A stretch of 64,000 nt of DNA, taken from Sphingomonas sp. Root241 (GTDB taxonomy: Bacteria; Pseudomonadota; Alphaproteobacteria; Sphingomonadales; Sphingomonadaceae). The translations under genes and the position numbers were made by a program. The stretch spans positions 65,742-129,741 of the forward strand of contig NZ_LMIV01000003.1 of NCBI RefSeq assembly GCF_001428865.1. Direction: 5' to 3'. Positions within the stretch are counted from its first letter, which is position 1; each line of letters starts with the position of its first letter. This document shows positions 34,565 through 49,757 of the stretch, piece by piece. Under the pieces are notes generated by a model. It had not been told where the DNA came from, made no database searches, and was given only the letters and a program-made list of their open reading frames with translations.

Positions 34565-34603
34565 TCTGTTATCGATATCAGAAGTTCTGCTACCGATAAC
34601 AGA
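34565..34603. promoter_or_regulatory. paired LacI-type operators 4 and 5 (TonB receptor promoter)
   Basis: TCTGTTATCGATATCAGA at 34565-34582 is identical to operator 2, and TCTGCTACCGATAACAGA at 34586-34603 matches at 16 of 18 in the other orientation. The start-to-start distance is 21 bp, two helical turns, placing both on one face of the DNA about 110-145 bp before the receptor start. Confidence 0.85.
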
Positions 34604-34709
34604 CCGGCGGCCGAACGGGCCAGCCAGGCGGGTAGGGAGAGCGGATTCTGCGGAGGTGATGAACCTCCTCTCCCGACTCTCGGCTGGACAGGGAGATTAG
34701 GAGAGGATC

Positions 34710-37634
34710 ATGAGAACGCTTTCTAAATTGGCCGCCGCGCTTTTGTGCACTTCAGCTGCCGTCCCGGCCTGGGCGCAGGATGTTCCGCAGCCGGCGGACG
34801 CGACGTCGGGGCAGGAGACGGCAACGGATACCGACGCGATCGTCGTCACCGGAATCCGCGAGAGCCTGCAATCCGCCGCGCAGCGCAAGAAGAACACCAA
34901 TGAGGTGATGGATACGATCAGCGCCGAGGATATCGGCAAGCTGCCCGACAACAATGTCGCCGCCACGCTCTCGCGCGTTCCCGGCGTGCAGGCCTATCGC
35001 TTCGGTGGCGAATCGGCATCGCCGGTCGGGCAGGGCAGTGGCCTCACGATCCGCGGCCTTTCGGGACAGACCTCGTCGCAGGTCGACGGACGCGCCTTCA
35101 TCACCGCGGGCGGCCGCGAATTCAACGTCGAGGGCGCCAGCCCCGGCCTGGTCGCCGGCATCGACGTCTACAAGAATCCCTCCGCCGAACACATCGAGGG
35201 CGGCATCGGCGGCCTCATCAACATCCGCACGCGCCGGCCACTCGATTTCACGGGCACCGTCGTGTCGGGCTCGGTCGGCGGTCGCTACAATGATCTCGGC
35301 AAGAAGGTGGAGCCCGAGCTTTTCCTGCTGGGCTCGAGCCGGTGGAATGTCGGCGACGGCGAGATGGGGCTCCTTCTCGTCGGATCCTGGTCCCGCAGCT
35401 TCAACCGCGGCGACAACAATCCGGCCGGCGGCGGCACGTCGATCCGGCGGGCGATCCGCGGCAACAGCCCCGAATATGCCGCCAATGTCGGCACCGGGCT
35501 CAACCTCAACTCGGCTTATGTGGGCAGGTCGGACGTCGTCTATCTCGCCGATGTCGCCAATCCCTTGGCGCTCTCGGCCACCGATCGCGGCAATCTCGTC
35601 TCGACCGTGACCGAGGGGCACAACGTCTTCCAGGAAGATTATCTGCGCACCCGCAAGGGGCTGGCCGGGTCCTTCCAGTACAAGCCGACGCCTCGCCTCG
35701 AATTCTATATCGACGGCAACTACACCTATTACCAGTATCACCAGAACTACCGGTTCCTGAACATCGCCAACTCGCGCTATGTCCAGAATGCCGCGACCGT
35801 TCCGTTCACGATCGACGAGATGCTCGCCAACCGGAACAGCAACGGCGGCACCAACGAGCTCCTGTCGGGTACGCGTCTTGCCTCAGGCACCTTCCTCGGC
35901 TCCACCGCCGCCTCGATCGGCGGCGACGAGAAGAGCGACTATATCTCTTATCTGCTCGCCGGTGGCGTGAAGTGGCAGGTGACCGACGAGTTCGACGTCC
36001 ATTTCGACTATTCGTACGTCAAGGCCGACCGCTCGACCGACAATCGCTCGGTCACTGCCGCCAGCCGTGCCGGCCTGGCGTGGGACGTCACCCGCGACCT
36101 CACGACCAAGCCCGCGCAGCTCGGTATTTCGGGTCCCGACCTCGCCAGTCCCGCCAACTGGGTGTTCAACAACTATTCCAATGGCAACAACCAGGCATGG
36201 GACGACAAGTCGGGGGCCGCCGCGCTGGATCTGCGCTATCGGCCGCGCGATTCCTTCATCAAGGCCCTGAAGGTCGGCGCCCGCTATTCGGTGCTCGAAA
36301 GTCAGTACAACAATTATTCGTTCGGCCGGAACCTGACCACCGACGGCGCGTCGCTCGCCCCGAACCAGTCGAACGGGATCGCGATCCTGCCTTATGCGGA
36401 CATGTTCGAGATCGCTCCGTCCAATTTCATGAACGGCGCGATGGGCTATAGCGGCGGCTATCTGACCTTCTCGCCCGACGCGCTGCTCGGCGACAATGTG
36501 CGCGCACGCTTCCCCAATGCGGGAATCCTTCCCGAGGACAATCTCGCGGAGAATCTGCTGAGCCGTCGCTACATCCGCGAGCGGACCTATGCGGTTTACG
36601 GTGCGGCGGACTTCGCGTTTCTCGACGATCGGATCCAGGGCAATATCGGCGTCCGGGCCGTCCGCGCGGAAGGCTTTGCACGCGCCATGGTCAACTCGCA
36701 GGCGTCGCCCACTTCGCCGGTCGTCATCGTCCCGAACGAGAGCGACTCGTCGCGCTGGGATGTGCTGCCGAGTGCGAACCTCTCATGGCGCATCACGCCG
36801 GATACGATCCTGCGTCTCGGCTACGGCAAGGGGATCACCCGCGCCAGCACCGACGCACTGAACCCGGCGATCTCGGTGAACACCGTCACGGGCACCGGCA
36901 ACAAGGGCAATCCCGATCTCGGGCCGCAAAAGGCGGACAATTTCGACATCTCGCTCGAGCATTATTTCTCGCCGGTCAATTATGCCGCGGTCGCCCTGTT
37001 CTACAAGAACGTGAAGGGCTTCTTCAGCGGCATCTCCCAGTGCGAGACGGTGCCGACCTATCCGGCCTATACCGGCACCGCCGCCAACAACTGCACCGGC
37101 GGGCAATATTACATCAATCAGACGGTGAACGCGCAGAACGGCTGGGCCAAGGGCGTGGAGGTCTCGGGTCAGACGTTCTTCGACTATGATTTCGTGCCGA
37201 AATTCCTGCACAATTTCGGCGTGTCGGGGTCGTTCACCTATGTCGACACCAAGAACCCGCTGATCCTGAACGGGATACTGACCGACACGCCGCAGCCCTT
37301 TACCTCCAAATATAATTGGACGGCCTCGGGCTTCTACGAGGACGACGTCCTCACTGCGCGCGTGGTCTATACCTATCGCTCGGAGTCGATCCTGTTCAAC
37401 GTCGCCGGAAACCCGATCGACGGGCGCTATATCCGCCCATTCGGGCTGCTCGACGCATCGGTGAGCTTCAAGCTCATGCCCGAGCTGACGTTGTCGCTGA
37501 ATGCCGAGAACCTCACCAAGGTCGCGGCCGATCGCTTCGTCGGCGAGCCGGGCATGACCACCGGGATCGAGCGCCAGCATTTCTACAACGGCCGCAATTT
37601 CAGCGCGGCATTGCGCTTCCGTTTCGGCAATTGA
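34710..37634 (+). CDS. TonB-dependent outer-membrane receptor 1 (oligosaccharide)
   Basis: A 974-residue receptor of the large carbohydrate-type TBDR group. The signal peptide ends AVPAWAQ, a TonB box DAIVVTGIR lies at about 42-50, and the plug domain (about 60-180) has ISAEDIGKLPDNNVAATLSRVPGVQ and the IEGGIGGLINIRTRRP segment. The beta-barrel follows to the C-terminal aromatic-containing strand ending LRFRFGN. AGGAGAGG gives a strong ribosome-binding site. Two LacI-type operators in the promoter place it in the same regulon as the transporter and the hydrolases, and it probably brings the oligosaccharide across the outer membrane. A strong terminator follows. Confidence 0.94.
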   Translation: MRTLSKLAAALLCTSAAVPAWAQDVPQPADATSGQETATDTDAIVVTGIRESLQSAAQRKKNTNEVMDTISAEDIGKLPDNNVAATLSRVPGVQAYRFGGESASPVGQGSGLTIRGLSGQTSSQVDGRAFITAGGREFNVEGASPGLVAGIDVYKNPSAEHIEGGIGGLINIRTRRPLDFTGTVVSGSVGGRYNDLGKKVEPELFLLGSSRWNVGDGEMGLLLVGSWSRSFNRGDNNPAGGGTSIRRAIRGNSPEYAANVGTGLNLNSAYVGRSDVVYLADVANPLALSATDRGNLVSTVTEGHNVFQEDYLRTRKGLAGSFQYKPTPRLEFYIDGNYTYYQYHQNYRFLNIANSRYVQNAATVPFTIDEMLANRNSNGGTNELLSGTRLASGTFLGSTAASIGGDEKSDYISYLLAGGVKWQVTDEFDVHFDYSYVKADRSTDNRSVTAASRAGLAWDVTRDLTTKPAQLGISGPDLASPANWVFNNYSNGNNQAWDDKSGAAALDLRYRPRDSFIKALKVGARYSVLESQYNNYSFGRNLTTDGASLAPNQSNGIAILPYADMFEIAPSNFMNGAMGYSGGYLTFSPDALLGDNVRARFPNAGILPEDNLAENLLSRRYIRERTYAVYGAADFAFLDDRIQGNIGVRAVRAEGFARAMVNSQASPTSPVVIVPNESDSSRWDVLPSANLSWRITPDTILRLGYGKGITRASTDALNPAISVNTVTGTGNKGNPDLGPQKADNFDISLEHYFSPVNYAAVALFYKNVKGFFSGISQCETVPTYPAYTGTAANNCTGGQYYINQTVNAQNGWAKGVEVSGQTFFDYDFVPKFLHNFGVSGSFTYVDTKNPLILNGILTDTPQPFTSKYNWTASGFYEDDVLTARVVYTYRSESILFNVAGNPIDGRYIRPFGLLDASVSFKLMPELTLSLNAENLTKVAADRFVGEPGMTTGIERQHFYNGRNFSAALRFRFGN

Positions 37635-37694
37635 TGCGATTGTCCTTTTTCGAGGCGTGAAGCGGAGCTCGACTCCCAAACCTCGGGCGCAAGG

Positions 37695-37730
37695 CGGGCT
37701 GCGATCGATGATCGCAGCCCGTTTTCTTTT
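37695..37730 (+). terminator. rho-independent terminator of TonB receptor 1
   Basis: CGGGCTGCGATC and GATCGCAGCCCG pair around a short loop and are followed by TTTTCTTTT, about 60 bp past the stop. Confidence 0.9.
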
Positions 37731-37805
37731 GGGGCGAGATCTCCGGAAGCAGCTCGCCGATGCCGATCGACATACCAGACCGTCGGCAGGGAGTAGGTCG
37801 GGGAA

Positions 37806-37848
37806 CTCATACTAAAAACACGTCATCCCCGCTTTCGCGGGGACGACG
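37806..37848. repeat. solo half-element of the GTCATCCCCGC repeat family
   Basis: CTCATACTAAAAACACGTCATCCCCGCTTTCGCGGGGACGACG contains the leader and one hairpin arm of the element at 3769 but lacks the core and second arm. It lies between the convergent ends of TonB receptor 1 and the DUF2264 gene and looks like a decayed or minimal copy. Confidence 0.75.
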
Positions 37849-37898
37849 AAATAGGGGCAGCCTGTGAGACAAATCAACAGGTTGAACGGTTTCTCAAT

Positions 37899-39161
37899 CT
37901 AATAGTCGACGTAATAATCCTTGGGGAAGGCCTCGCCGCCAAAGGCCTTTTTGGTCGTCCATGGCAGGTCGGGCGCGGTCCAGTAGCTGTCCTTTGCGGG
38001 AAGGCCCAGCGCAATGAGGCTCTCAGCGGCGATATACATGCTGCCAGCGTTCGAGTAGATATCGCCGAGCGTCGGCTGATGGCCGGCGAAGCCGATCGTG
38101 AGATAGCCTTTTCCGTCGAAGTTCGAGGGATTGCGGAAGATCGCGCGTTGCGCCGCGAGCGTCGCCGAGCGGACCTGGCCTTCGGGCAAGGATTTGGGGA
38201 GCTTCTTGCGCCAGGCGAGCAGCCCCAGCGGCTGGAAGACGGCCGTGCGATAGGTGAGCGACCGCCCGATTGGCGCATAGCTGCCGTCCGGTCCGATCAG
38301 CCGCTCGAGATGCTCGCCGAACCGCTGCATCCTTCTGTATGCCTGCTCGAGCAGTTCCGGCGCATTGAGTTTGTTGAACCTGGCGCCGGTCGCGACGAGC
38401 ACCTCGAGGATTTCCACGAGCATGGGGTGGATCACATAGGAATTATAGTGATCGAAGTGGAAGCGCGGCCCATCGGCATACCAGCCGTCGCCCACATACC
38501 ATTCGTTGATCTTGCGAACCGCGAGGTCGATCCGGATCGGGTCCCACTGCTCGCCGATCGAGAGCAGGAACGCCTCGTTCATCGCCGCGAAGAGCAGCCA
38601 ATTGGTGTAGGGCGGCGGCACCCGGCGCAGGCCCTGGATTTCCTGCACCACCCGTTGCCTGGTAGTCGCATCGAGCGGATCCCAGAGCTGCTTCGGCGCG
38701 CGCAGAAAGGCATTGGTGAAATAGGCCGAATCGACGAGCGGCTGGCCTTCGGCTTTCCATAGGAGATAGTCGGGGCTCGCCGGATCGACCGAGTGCGCGT
38801 AGCTGGCGATCGCCTGCCGGCGCAGCTTCGCGCGCAGCCGCCCCTCGGGCATATCGTCATCCGGAAGCGCCAACCAGGGCGCGATCCCGGACATCAGCCG
38901 CCCGAAACATTCGAGATACGCCACCTTGGGATTGCGCCCGTCCCAGGTCGGACTGAGCTCCGGCGTGAAGGCCGCGTGCAGCCGACCTTCGGACATCGGG
39001 CCCAATACCGGTTCCGCCATGGCGGCGAGGATTTCGAGCATATAGCCCCGGTCGCCCGCGCCGCGGGCGGCGGGCTTGCGCTGCGCGGCGGCGATGCCCG
39101 GCGCCGTCGCGGCAAGGGTTCCGGTGGCAAGAGCGGAGGCGAGGAAACGGCGGCGTTCCAT
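37899..39161 (-). CDS. DUF2264 family protein (GH154-related)
   Basis: A 420-residue exported protein with a twin-arginine-like signal (MERRRFLASALATGTLAA). The rest is a helical-barrel DUF2264 domain (PF10022). Conserved segments include LECFGRLMSGIAPWLALPDD, NWLLFAAMNEAFL and WYADGPRFHFDHYNSYVIHP. Family members have been linked to beta-glucuronidase activity (GH154), which would suit a uronate-rich substrate, though activity is an inference here. It is the last gene of the GH2-DUF4861-DUF2264 operon, 29 bp after the preceding stop. Confidence 0.82.
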   Translation of the reverse strand: MERRRFLASALATGTLAATAPGIAAAQRKPAARGAGDRGYMLEILAAMAEPVLGPMSEGRLHAAFTPELSPTWDGRNPKVAYLECFGRLMSGIAPWLALPDDDMPEGRLRAKLRRQAIASYAHSVDPASPDYLLWKAEGQPLVDSAYFTNAFLRAPKQLWDPLDATTRQRVVQEIQGLRRVPPPYTNWLLFAAMNEAFLLSIGEQWDPIRIDLAVRKINEWYVGDGWYADGPRFHFDHYNSYVIHPMLVEILEVLVATGARFNKLNAPELLEQAYRRMQRFGEHLERLIGPDGSYAPIGRSLTYRTAVFQPLGLLAWRKKLPKSLPEGQVRSATLAAQRAIFRNPSNFDGKGYLTIGFAGHQPTLGDIYSNAGSMYIAAESLIALGLPAKDSYWTAPDLPWTTKKAFGGEAFPKDYYVDY

Positions 39162-39190
39162 TGGGCGTATGTCCTTGCTGGTGCGCGCGA

Positions 39191-44211
<5,021 letters not shown>

Positions 44212-44408
44212 GCGACTGCCAAGGTGGCCGCCCGTTGCGGATGCATCAGCGTGTCTCTTGAGTGTTGTCATACCATTCTCTTGCTGGCGTCGTCGGCTAA
44301 TGCATCCGGCAAGCTGCCAAGAAATGCCCGAATTCCCTCTAAAGCCGGCATTCATGTCACGTGCTCGATGGCGGGTAATCGTCTGCTGATTGACGCCGGC
44401 TCGGCAAC

Positions 44409-44419
44409 TTGTCATATAA
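44409..44419. promoter_or_regulatory. candidate GntR operator before TonB receptor 2
   Basis: TTGTCATATAA lies 46 bp upstream of the receptor ATG within ACTTGTCATATAACT. It shares ACTTGTCATA with the site over the regulator's own start. Confidence 0.4.
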
Positions 44420-44464
44420 CTCTCGGCACGCACGGCTGACCGTGAACGTGGTGGGAGAGGTAAA

Positions 44465-47425
44465 ATGGGGAAGAACATTCTTACGTGCGCCGTCTCGGCT
44501 GGCGCTCTCATCGTGATGCTCGCCGGCGCGCCAGCCTTTGCGCAGGCCGCGGATCCGGCCCCCGCGACGCCGCAGGACGCACCCGCGCCCGAAGCGCAGG
44601 ACGAAGCGGGCGCCGCAGATGATATCGTCGTCACCGGCTTCCGCGGCAGCCTCAACAAGGCCGTCGAGCTGAAGCGCGAATCGATCAGCTTCCGCGATTC
44701 GATCGTCGCCGAGGATATCGGCAAGTTTCCCGAAGCGAACGTGGCCGACTCGCTCCAGCGTATTCCGGGCGTCATCCTGTCGCGCGACGGGGCCTCGAAC
44801 GAAGGCCAGCGGATCAGCATCCGCGGCCTCGGCTCCGATTTTACCGTCACGACGATAAACGGCGCGCCCGTCCGCACGACTTCGGCGCAGAACGTCGGCA
44901 GTTCGAGCCGCGACTTCAACTATGACGTGTTCCCGTCCGAACTGTTCGGCCGGGTGGACGTGTACAAGTCGCCGCTCGCCAATCTCGAGGAAGGCGGCAT
45001 CGGCGGCGTTATCGACCTGCAGACGCCGCGTCCTTTCGACAACAACGAGCGGGTGATCCGCTACACGGCGCAGGCCAATTACAACACCCAGTCCAAGGAA
45101 TGGCGTCCGCGCGGCTCGCTGCTGCTGAGCGATACGTGGGGCAATTTCGGCGCGTTGTTCGGCGTGGCCTATGCCAAGAACGTCAATCAGCGTTCTGGCT
45201 TCCAGTCGACCGGCGGCGGCACCAGCGGCTACAATTCGTCTGCGCTCGGTAGCCGTCCCTATCATGTGCCGCCGGGAACGACGCTGCCCGCGAATACCAG
45301 CGGCCCGTTTAATTTCGAGCTCAACCTCGACAGCCCGCTGGCCAATCTGGGCGGTCTCACGCGCTCGCAGGTGGAAAACGGCTATCTTCCGCGCTTCTAT
45401 CGCATCTACGCTTCCAACACCGAACGCGAGCGCCTCGGCTTCGTCGGGTCGCTTCAGTACAAGAGCGACCGTTTCGAAGCGAGCATCGACGGCATCTTCT
45501 CCGAGCTGACCGATCAGACCGACGAGTTCACCTTCGGCGTACCCGTGCGCAACTCGCGGACGGTTGCGGGCACCACCAGTGCCCCCGGCACGGGAACCAA
45601 TTCCGGCCTGATCCCGCTCGACGTGCACCTCGATGAATACAACAATCTGTACGGCACGTTCGGGAACTCGAGCATCCTCACCGAGAGCTTCTACCGCGAC
45701 ACGAAGACCAAGTTCAAATACGGCATCGTCCGGGCGTCCTATGCCGTTACCGATACGATGAAGCTCTCGGCGCAGGCGAATTTGAGCGAAAGCAAGGCGG
45801 TCTATTCCGAGAACCGGATCGTCTCGAACATCTACGGCATCACGACGACCTTCGATCCGACCGGAAACGTTACCTACCCGACGATCAGCTCGCCCGTCGA
45901 CTTCACCAATACGGCGAACTACCGGTCACCCTCACTCGGCTTCGCGATCAACGACGAGCTCGACAAGGAAAAGACTGCCCGGGCAGTCCTGGACTGGACC
46001 CCGATCGATAGCGGAGACCAGCTGCTTTCGCTCAAGCTGGGCGGCAGCTACGTGTCGACCACCAAGCGGGTCCAGCGGCAGGACGGCAGCAGCATCGCCT
46101 CGACGCGCGCAATTCCGCAAGGCGGCACCTTCGCGACCAATCCGACGGGTGTCTTCGCGAACATGGATCCCTTCGTCCAGTTCGGTGAATTGGCCAATGG
46201 CGGCAACTCGGGATATCCGTCGCAATTCGCGACCTTCTCACGCGATTTCGTGATGAATGTCCTCGACGCAAACGGCGCCAACCGGGCGGCGATTCCCGCT
46301 CTCAACCAGGCCTTCTCCGCCGAGGAGATCGTCAAGTCCGCCTTCTTCGAGACCAGCTTCAAGTTTCCGATCGCTGGTCATCCGCTGCGCGTCAACTGGG
46401 GCGTTCGCTTTTCGGATACCCGAACGCTCATCGACAATTATCAGACGGGCCCCGGCGGCGTCGGATTCGTTCCCGCAAAGCGCGAGGGCGGCTATCAGAA
46501 CTTCCTCCCGTCTGCGAACCTGACGTTCGATATCACGCCGAAGTTCGTGTTGCGGGCATCCGCGGGCCAGACGATCACGCGCGGCTCACTGGCCACCATC
46601 GCGGCGGGCACCCGGGTGCCGAACATATTCAACCCCGCCGTCACTGTCGGCAACCCGGACCTGCGGCCCCAGCTCGCGAGCACCTACGATGCCGCGCTCG
46701 AATGGTACTTCGCTCCCGGCGGACTGCTCAGCGCCGGCGTGTTCCAGAAGAATATCGTCGATCGTCCTTTCTCGGTGGTGGAACGTGTCCCGTTCGGCAC
46801 GTTGGGCATACCCTCGAACCTTTTCAATTGCGCTTCGCTGGGCGCTGGAGCTTGTCCGCCCGCTCTCGGCGGAAGCACCATCGATCCCAACTTCCTGTTC
46901 GATCGTACGATCACGGTGAACCAAAGCGAGCTGAAGCTTAAGGGTCTTGAGCTGGCCTATCAGCAGAACTTCACGTTCCTGCCGAAGCCCTTCGACGGCC
47001 TGGGCATCACCAGCAGCTTCACGCTGATCGATCAGCAGGGTGACGACTTCGTTCTGAGGAATGGCGATCGCATCTCGATGCAGGGCGTTCCTGACTATGC
47101 GTACAGCGTGACGGCGTTCTACGAGAAGGGCCCGCTTTCGATCCGCGGCTCGTATAATTACCGTGCGAAGACCGGCCAGAACTCGCAGAATACAGGCAAC
47201 GACCAGGTTCCCTATCTCGCTCCGCAGGGGTTCCTCGATGGGACGATCAGCTACAAGCTCAATGATCTCTTCGAGTTGCGCATCGACGCGCTGAACATCA
47301 CGAACGAGAATGTCTACTTCTACTACGAAAACCCGACCCAGCCGGACGGCAACGGCCAGAGCCGTCGCGATAATTCGTACTTCAATGGAACGACGATCTC
47401 GTTCGGCATTCGCGGCAGGTTCTAG
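44465..47425 (+). CDS. TonB-dependent outer-membrane receptor 2 (oligosaccharide)
   Basis: A 986-residue receptor. The signal peptide ends APAFAQ, an Ala/Pro-rich spacer leads to the TonB box DDIVVTGFR (about residues 53-61), and the plug has IVAEDIGKFPEANVADSLQRIPGV, RGLGSDFTVTTINGAPVR and EEGGIGGVIDLQTPRPF. The barrel ends TISFGIRGRF with the C-terminal Phe. The type is that of Caulobacter/Sphingomonas carbohydrate receptors. GAGAGG precedes the ATG. It lies between the GntR regulator and GH105/kduI, so it probably imports the substrate of module B. Confidence 0.94.
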   Translation: MGKNILTCAVSAGALIVMLAGAPAFAQAADPAPATPQDAPAPEAQDEAGAADDIVVTGFRGSLNKAVELKRESISFRDSIVAEDIGKFPEANVADSLQRIPGVILSRDGASNEGQRISIRGLGSDFTVTTINGAPVRTTSAQNVGSSSRDFNYDVFPSELFGRVDVYKSPLANLEEGGIGGVIDLQTPRPFDNNERVIRYTAQANYNTQSKEWRPRGSLLLSDTWGNFGALFGVAYAKNVNQRSGFQSTGGGTSGYNSSALGSRPYHVPPGTTLPANTSGPFNFELNLDSPLANLGGLTRSQVENGYLPRFYRIYASNTERERLGFVGSLQYKSDRFEASIDGIFSELTDQTDEFTFGVPVRNSRTVAGTTSAPGTGTNSGLIPLDVHLDEYNNLYGTFGNSSILTESFYRDTKTKFKYGIVRASYAVTDTMKLSAQANLSESKAVYSENRIVSNIYGITTTFDPTGNVTYPTISSPVDFTNTANYRSPSLGFAINDELDKEKTARAVLDWTPIDSGDQLLSLKLGGSYVSTTKRVQRQDGSSIASTRAIPQGGTFATNPTGVFANMDPFVQFGELANGGNSGYPSQFATFSRDFVMNVLDANGANRAAIPALNQAFSAEEIVKSAFFETSFKFPIAGHPLRVNWGVRFSDTRTLIDNYQTGPGGVGFVPAKREGGYQNFLPSANLTFDITPKFVLRASAGQTITRGSLATIAAGTRVPNIFNPAVTVGNPDLRPQLASTYDAALEWYFAPGGLLSAGVFQKNIVDRPFSVVERVPFGTLGIPSNLFNCASLGAGACPPALGGSTIDPNFLFDRTITVNQSELKLKGLELAYQQNFTFLPKPFDGLGITSSFTLIDQQGDDFVLRNGDRISMQGVPDYAYSVTAFYEKGPLSIRGSYNYRAKTGQNSQNTGNDQVPYLAPQGFLDGTISYKLNDLFELRIDALNITNENVYFYYENPTQPDGNGQSRRDNSYFNGTTISFGIRGRF

Positions 47426-47437
47426 GCTCCCCCTTAG

Positions 47438-47472
47438 GAGCGCCGGGCTCACGTCCGGCGCTCCTGCTTTTC
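47438..47472 (+). terminator. rho-independent terminator of TonB receptor 2
   Basis: AGGAGCGCCGG and CCGGCGCTCCT pair around GCTCACGT-type loop bases and are followed by GCTTTT, 15-45 bp past the receptor stop. Confidence 0.8.
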
Positions 47473-47533
47473 CCAGGAGCAGCTGGCAGATGCCCAAAAT
47501 CCATGCCGCGCCGGGCGATCTCGAGGAAATCGA

Positions 47534-48682
47534 ATGAAACGGTCCGCACTCGCCGCAGCATTGCTGCTGGCAATCCCCTCGCCGACGTTCGCCCAGCCAG
47601 TGCCAGCCGCGACGCAGGCATCGGCGCTCGATGCCGCGGTTCGTCTCGCGGACTGGCAGCTCGGCCGCATGGGCGGTTCGGGCGTATCGCGCGTGACATC
47701 CGAGACCCGCAAGCCCCGGGCCTGGGAGCAGGCGGTATTCTGGGTCGGGATGACCGCGCTGGCCGATGCCGGCGCGCCGCCGCGGATCCGTCAGGCGATC
47801 CTCGACATGGGGCGTGCGAATGCGTGGACCCCGGGGGAGAAACCCTATTTCGCGGACGACCATGCGATCACGCAATCCTATCTATGGTCGGCCCGAAATG
47901 GCGCCGGGCCAGCCGCGCGGCTCCCGACCAAACGGGTCTTCGATCAGGTTGTGGGCAAGCCGGCCGCGGTATCGCTGGCATTCTACGTCCCGCCCGAGGG
48001 CTATGGCGCGGCCGAATGCCTGACGCGCTGGTGCTGGTGCGATGCGCTGTTCATGGCGCCGGCGGCGTTCATCGAACTTTCGCGCCAGACCGGTGACCGG
48101 CGCTATGCCGACTTCGCACTGCGTGAATTCTGGGCGACGACCGCTTTCCTCTACGACCCCGCGGAGCGTCTCTACTATCGGGACAGCCGCTTCTTCGAGC
48201 GCCGCGACGCCAAAGGCCGCAAGGAGTTCTGGAGTCGTGGGAATGGCTGGGTGTTCGGAGGAATGGCGCGGATCATTCCCCTGCTCCCCAAGGGATCCCC
48301 GGATCGCCGCCGGATGGAGGCGCTGTTCAGGGACATGGCGGAGCGCATCAAGGCGCTGCAGAAGCCGGACGGCTATTGGGCCCCCTCGCTGCTGGCGCCC
48401 GAAGGCTCGCCGCCCGAGACGAGCGGGACGGCGTTCTACACGTATGGTCTCGCCTGGGGTATCAACGCGGGCCTCTTGCCCAGCCGCGAATACGAACCGG
48501 TGGTGCGCCGCGGCTGGTCGGCGCTCGGCCGTGCCATCCAGCCGGATGGCAGGCTCGGCTTCGTCCAGCAGGTGAGCGACCGTCCCGAGAAGGTCGAGGC
48601 CACCGACACGCAATATTACGGCGTCGGTGCCTTCCTCCTCGCGGCTACCCAGATGGCCGCGCTCGACAAGCGCAGTCGGTGA
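47534..48682 (+). CDS. GH105 unsaturated uronyl (rhamnogalacturonyl) hydrolase
   Basis: A 382-residue (alpha/alpha)6-barrel enzyme with a signal peptide (cleavage after TFAQ, about residue 21), so it acts in the periplasm. The GH105 catalytic Asp is at 170 in [11 protein letters not shown], corresponding to Asp143 of Bacillus YteR, and the conserved [12 protein letters not shown] segment follows at about 226. It should release unsaturated galacturonate or glucuronate from lyase products, feeding KduI. It is coupled to kduI by GTGA overlap. Confidence 0.92.
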   Translation: MKRSALAAALLLAIPSPTFAQPVPAATQASALDAAVRLADWQLGRMGGSGVSRVTSETRKPRAWEQAVFWVGMTALADAGAPPRIRQAILDMGRANAWTPGEKPYFADDHAITQSYLWSARNGAGPAARLPTKRVFDQVVGKPAAVSLAFYVPPEGYGAAECLTRWCWCDALFMAPAAFIELSRQTGDRRYADFALREFWATTAFLYDPAERLYYRDSRFFERRDAKGRKEFWSRGNGWVFGGMARIIPLLPKGSPDRRRMEALFRDMAERIKALQKPDGYWAPSLLAPEGSPPETSGTAFYTYGLAWGINAGLLPSREYEPVVRRGWSALGRAIQPDGRLGFVQQVSDRPEKVEATDTQYYGVGAFLLAATQMAALDKRSR

Positions 48683-49536
48683 CGGTCGGGGGATCGACCT
48701 TGTTTCAGAAGACCTATTACGCGGCCCACCCGGAGATGATGGCAGGCGCCTCGAACGGGGACCTGCGTGACCGGCATCTCGTTACGGGCCTCTTCCGACC
48801 CGGCGAGATCGTGCTGACCTATTCGCATGGCGAGCGCTTCGTGATCGGGGGCGCCGTTCCCGCAGGGCAGGTTCTTCGGCTCCCGGATCATACCGAACCC
48901 CAAAGCGCCGCCGGGCACCCGTTGCTGGAGCGCCGCGAACTGGGAATTGTGAACATCGGCAAGGGGGGCGGCACCGTATGTGTCGACGGCGAATCCGTTC
49001 AGCTCGCGAAATACGAGGCGTTGTACGTGCCGATGGGTTCGCGCGAGGTCACCTTCTCGGGAGACGGCGCGCGCTTCTACCTGCTCTCCGTGCCGGCACA
49101 CGCGGCCTTTCCTCTTCGCAAGATCACCGCGGCCGATGTCGAGCCGCTTCAGCGCGGCAGCCTCGAGACTTCGAATGCGAGGACCATCTATCAATTGCTC
49201 CTGCCGCACACCTGCCAGAGCGCATCGCTCTGTATGGGTCTAACGCGCCTCGATCCCGGTAGCGTCTGGAACACCATGCCGCCGCACGTCCATGAGCGGC
49301 GCTCGGAGATCTACCTCTATTTCGACCTCGAAGATGATAATCGCATCTTCCATTATATGGGCCCGCCCGACGGTCTCCGGCACATCGTGATGGGGAATGA
49401 AGAAGCCGTCATCTCGCCGCCCTGGTCTGTCCATATGGGCGCGGGAACCAGCAACTACGCCTTCATCTGGGCGATGGCGGGCGAGAATCTCGACTATAAC
49501 GACATGGACATCGTGGACATCTGCCAGTTGTCATGA
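48679..49536 (+). CDS. kduI: 5-keto-4-deoxyuronate isomerase
   Basis: A 285-residue cupin-type zinc enzyme converting 5-keto-4-deoxyuronate to 2,5-diketo-3-deoxygluconate in the uronate pathway. The metal ligands are visible in [15 protein letters not shown] (two His and Glu) and SVHMGAG (His). Other conserved blocks are [28 protein letters not shown] and [19 protein letters not shown] at 48679 overlaps the GH105 stop; a TTG at 48703, preceded by GGGGG, is an alternative start that would shorten it by eight codons. The next pathway enzymes (kduD, kdgK, kdgA) are not in the window. Confidence 0.95.
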   Translation: MTVGGSTLFQKTYYAAHPEMMAGASNGDLRDRHLVTGLFRPGEIVLTYSHGERFVIGGAVPAGQVLRLPDHTEPQSAAGHPLLERRELGIVNIGKGGGTVCVDGESVQLAKYEALYVPMGSREVTFSGDGARFYLLSVPAHAAFPLRKITAADVEPLQRGSLETSNARTIYQLLLPHTCQSASLCMGLTRLDPGSVWNTMPPHVHERRSEIYLYFDLEDDNRIFHYMGPPDGLRHIVMGNEEAVISPPWSVHMGAGTSNYAFIWAMAGENLDYNDMDIVDICQLS

Positions 49537-49557
49537 CGGCACGACGTCAAGGCGTTG

Positions 49558-49757
49558 CTTCTTTCCCTCTCCCCTTGTGGGAGAGGGAGGGAGCCGACGA
49601 AGTCGGCGGAAGGAGCATCAGGTAAACAGCGCCCCGCGCTGTTTAGCCCATGCCGGGGGCATGGGCGGCCTGATGCTGGGGAGTGAGACTCACCCCCTCA
49701 TCCTTCCCACTCGCTGCGCGAGCGGGCCCATTCCTTCTCCCACAAGGGGAGAAGGAG
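49558..49757. repeat. long palindromic repeat downstream of kduI
   Basis: Outer arms CTTCTTTCCCTCTCCCCTTG and CAAGGGGAGAAGGAG frame about 200 bp with inner hairpins: CCGACGAAGTCGG, AAACAGCGCCCCGCGCTGTTT, GCCCATGCCGGGGGCATGGGC, CATCAGG...CCTGATG and CCACTCGCTGCGCGAGCGGG. It fills the first half of the 537-bp gap before the DUF1080 gene and may end the kduI transcript. The second half (49800-50073) is more A+T-rich and probably holds the promoter of module C, with no clear boxes seen. Confidence 0.8.

Noticed and set aside
49621..49690. Small RNA or riboswitch after kduI because of stacked hairpins
   Set aside because: The hairpins are part of the palindromic repeat with outer arms at 49558 and 49757; no known riboswitch motif is present.
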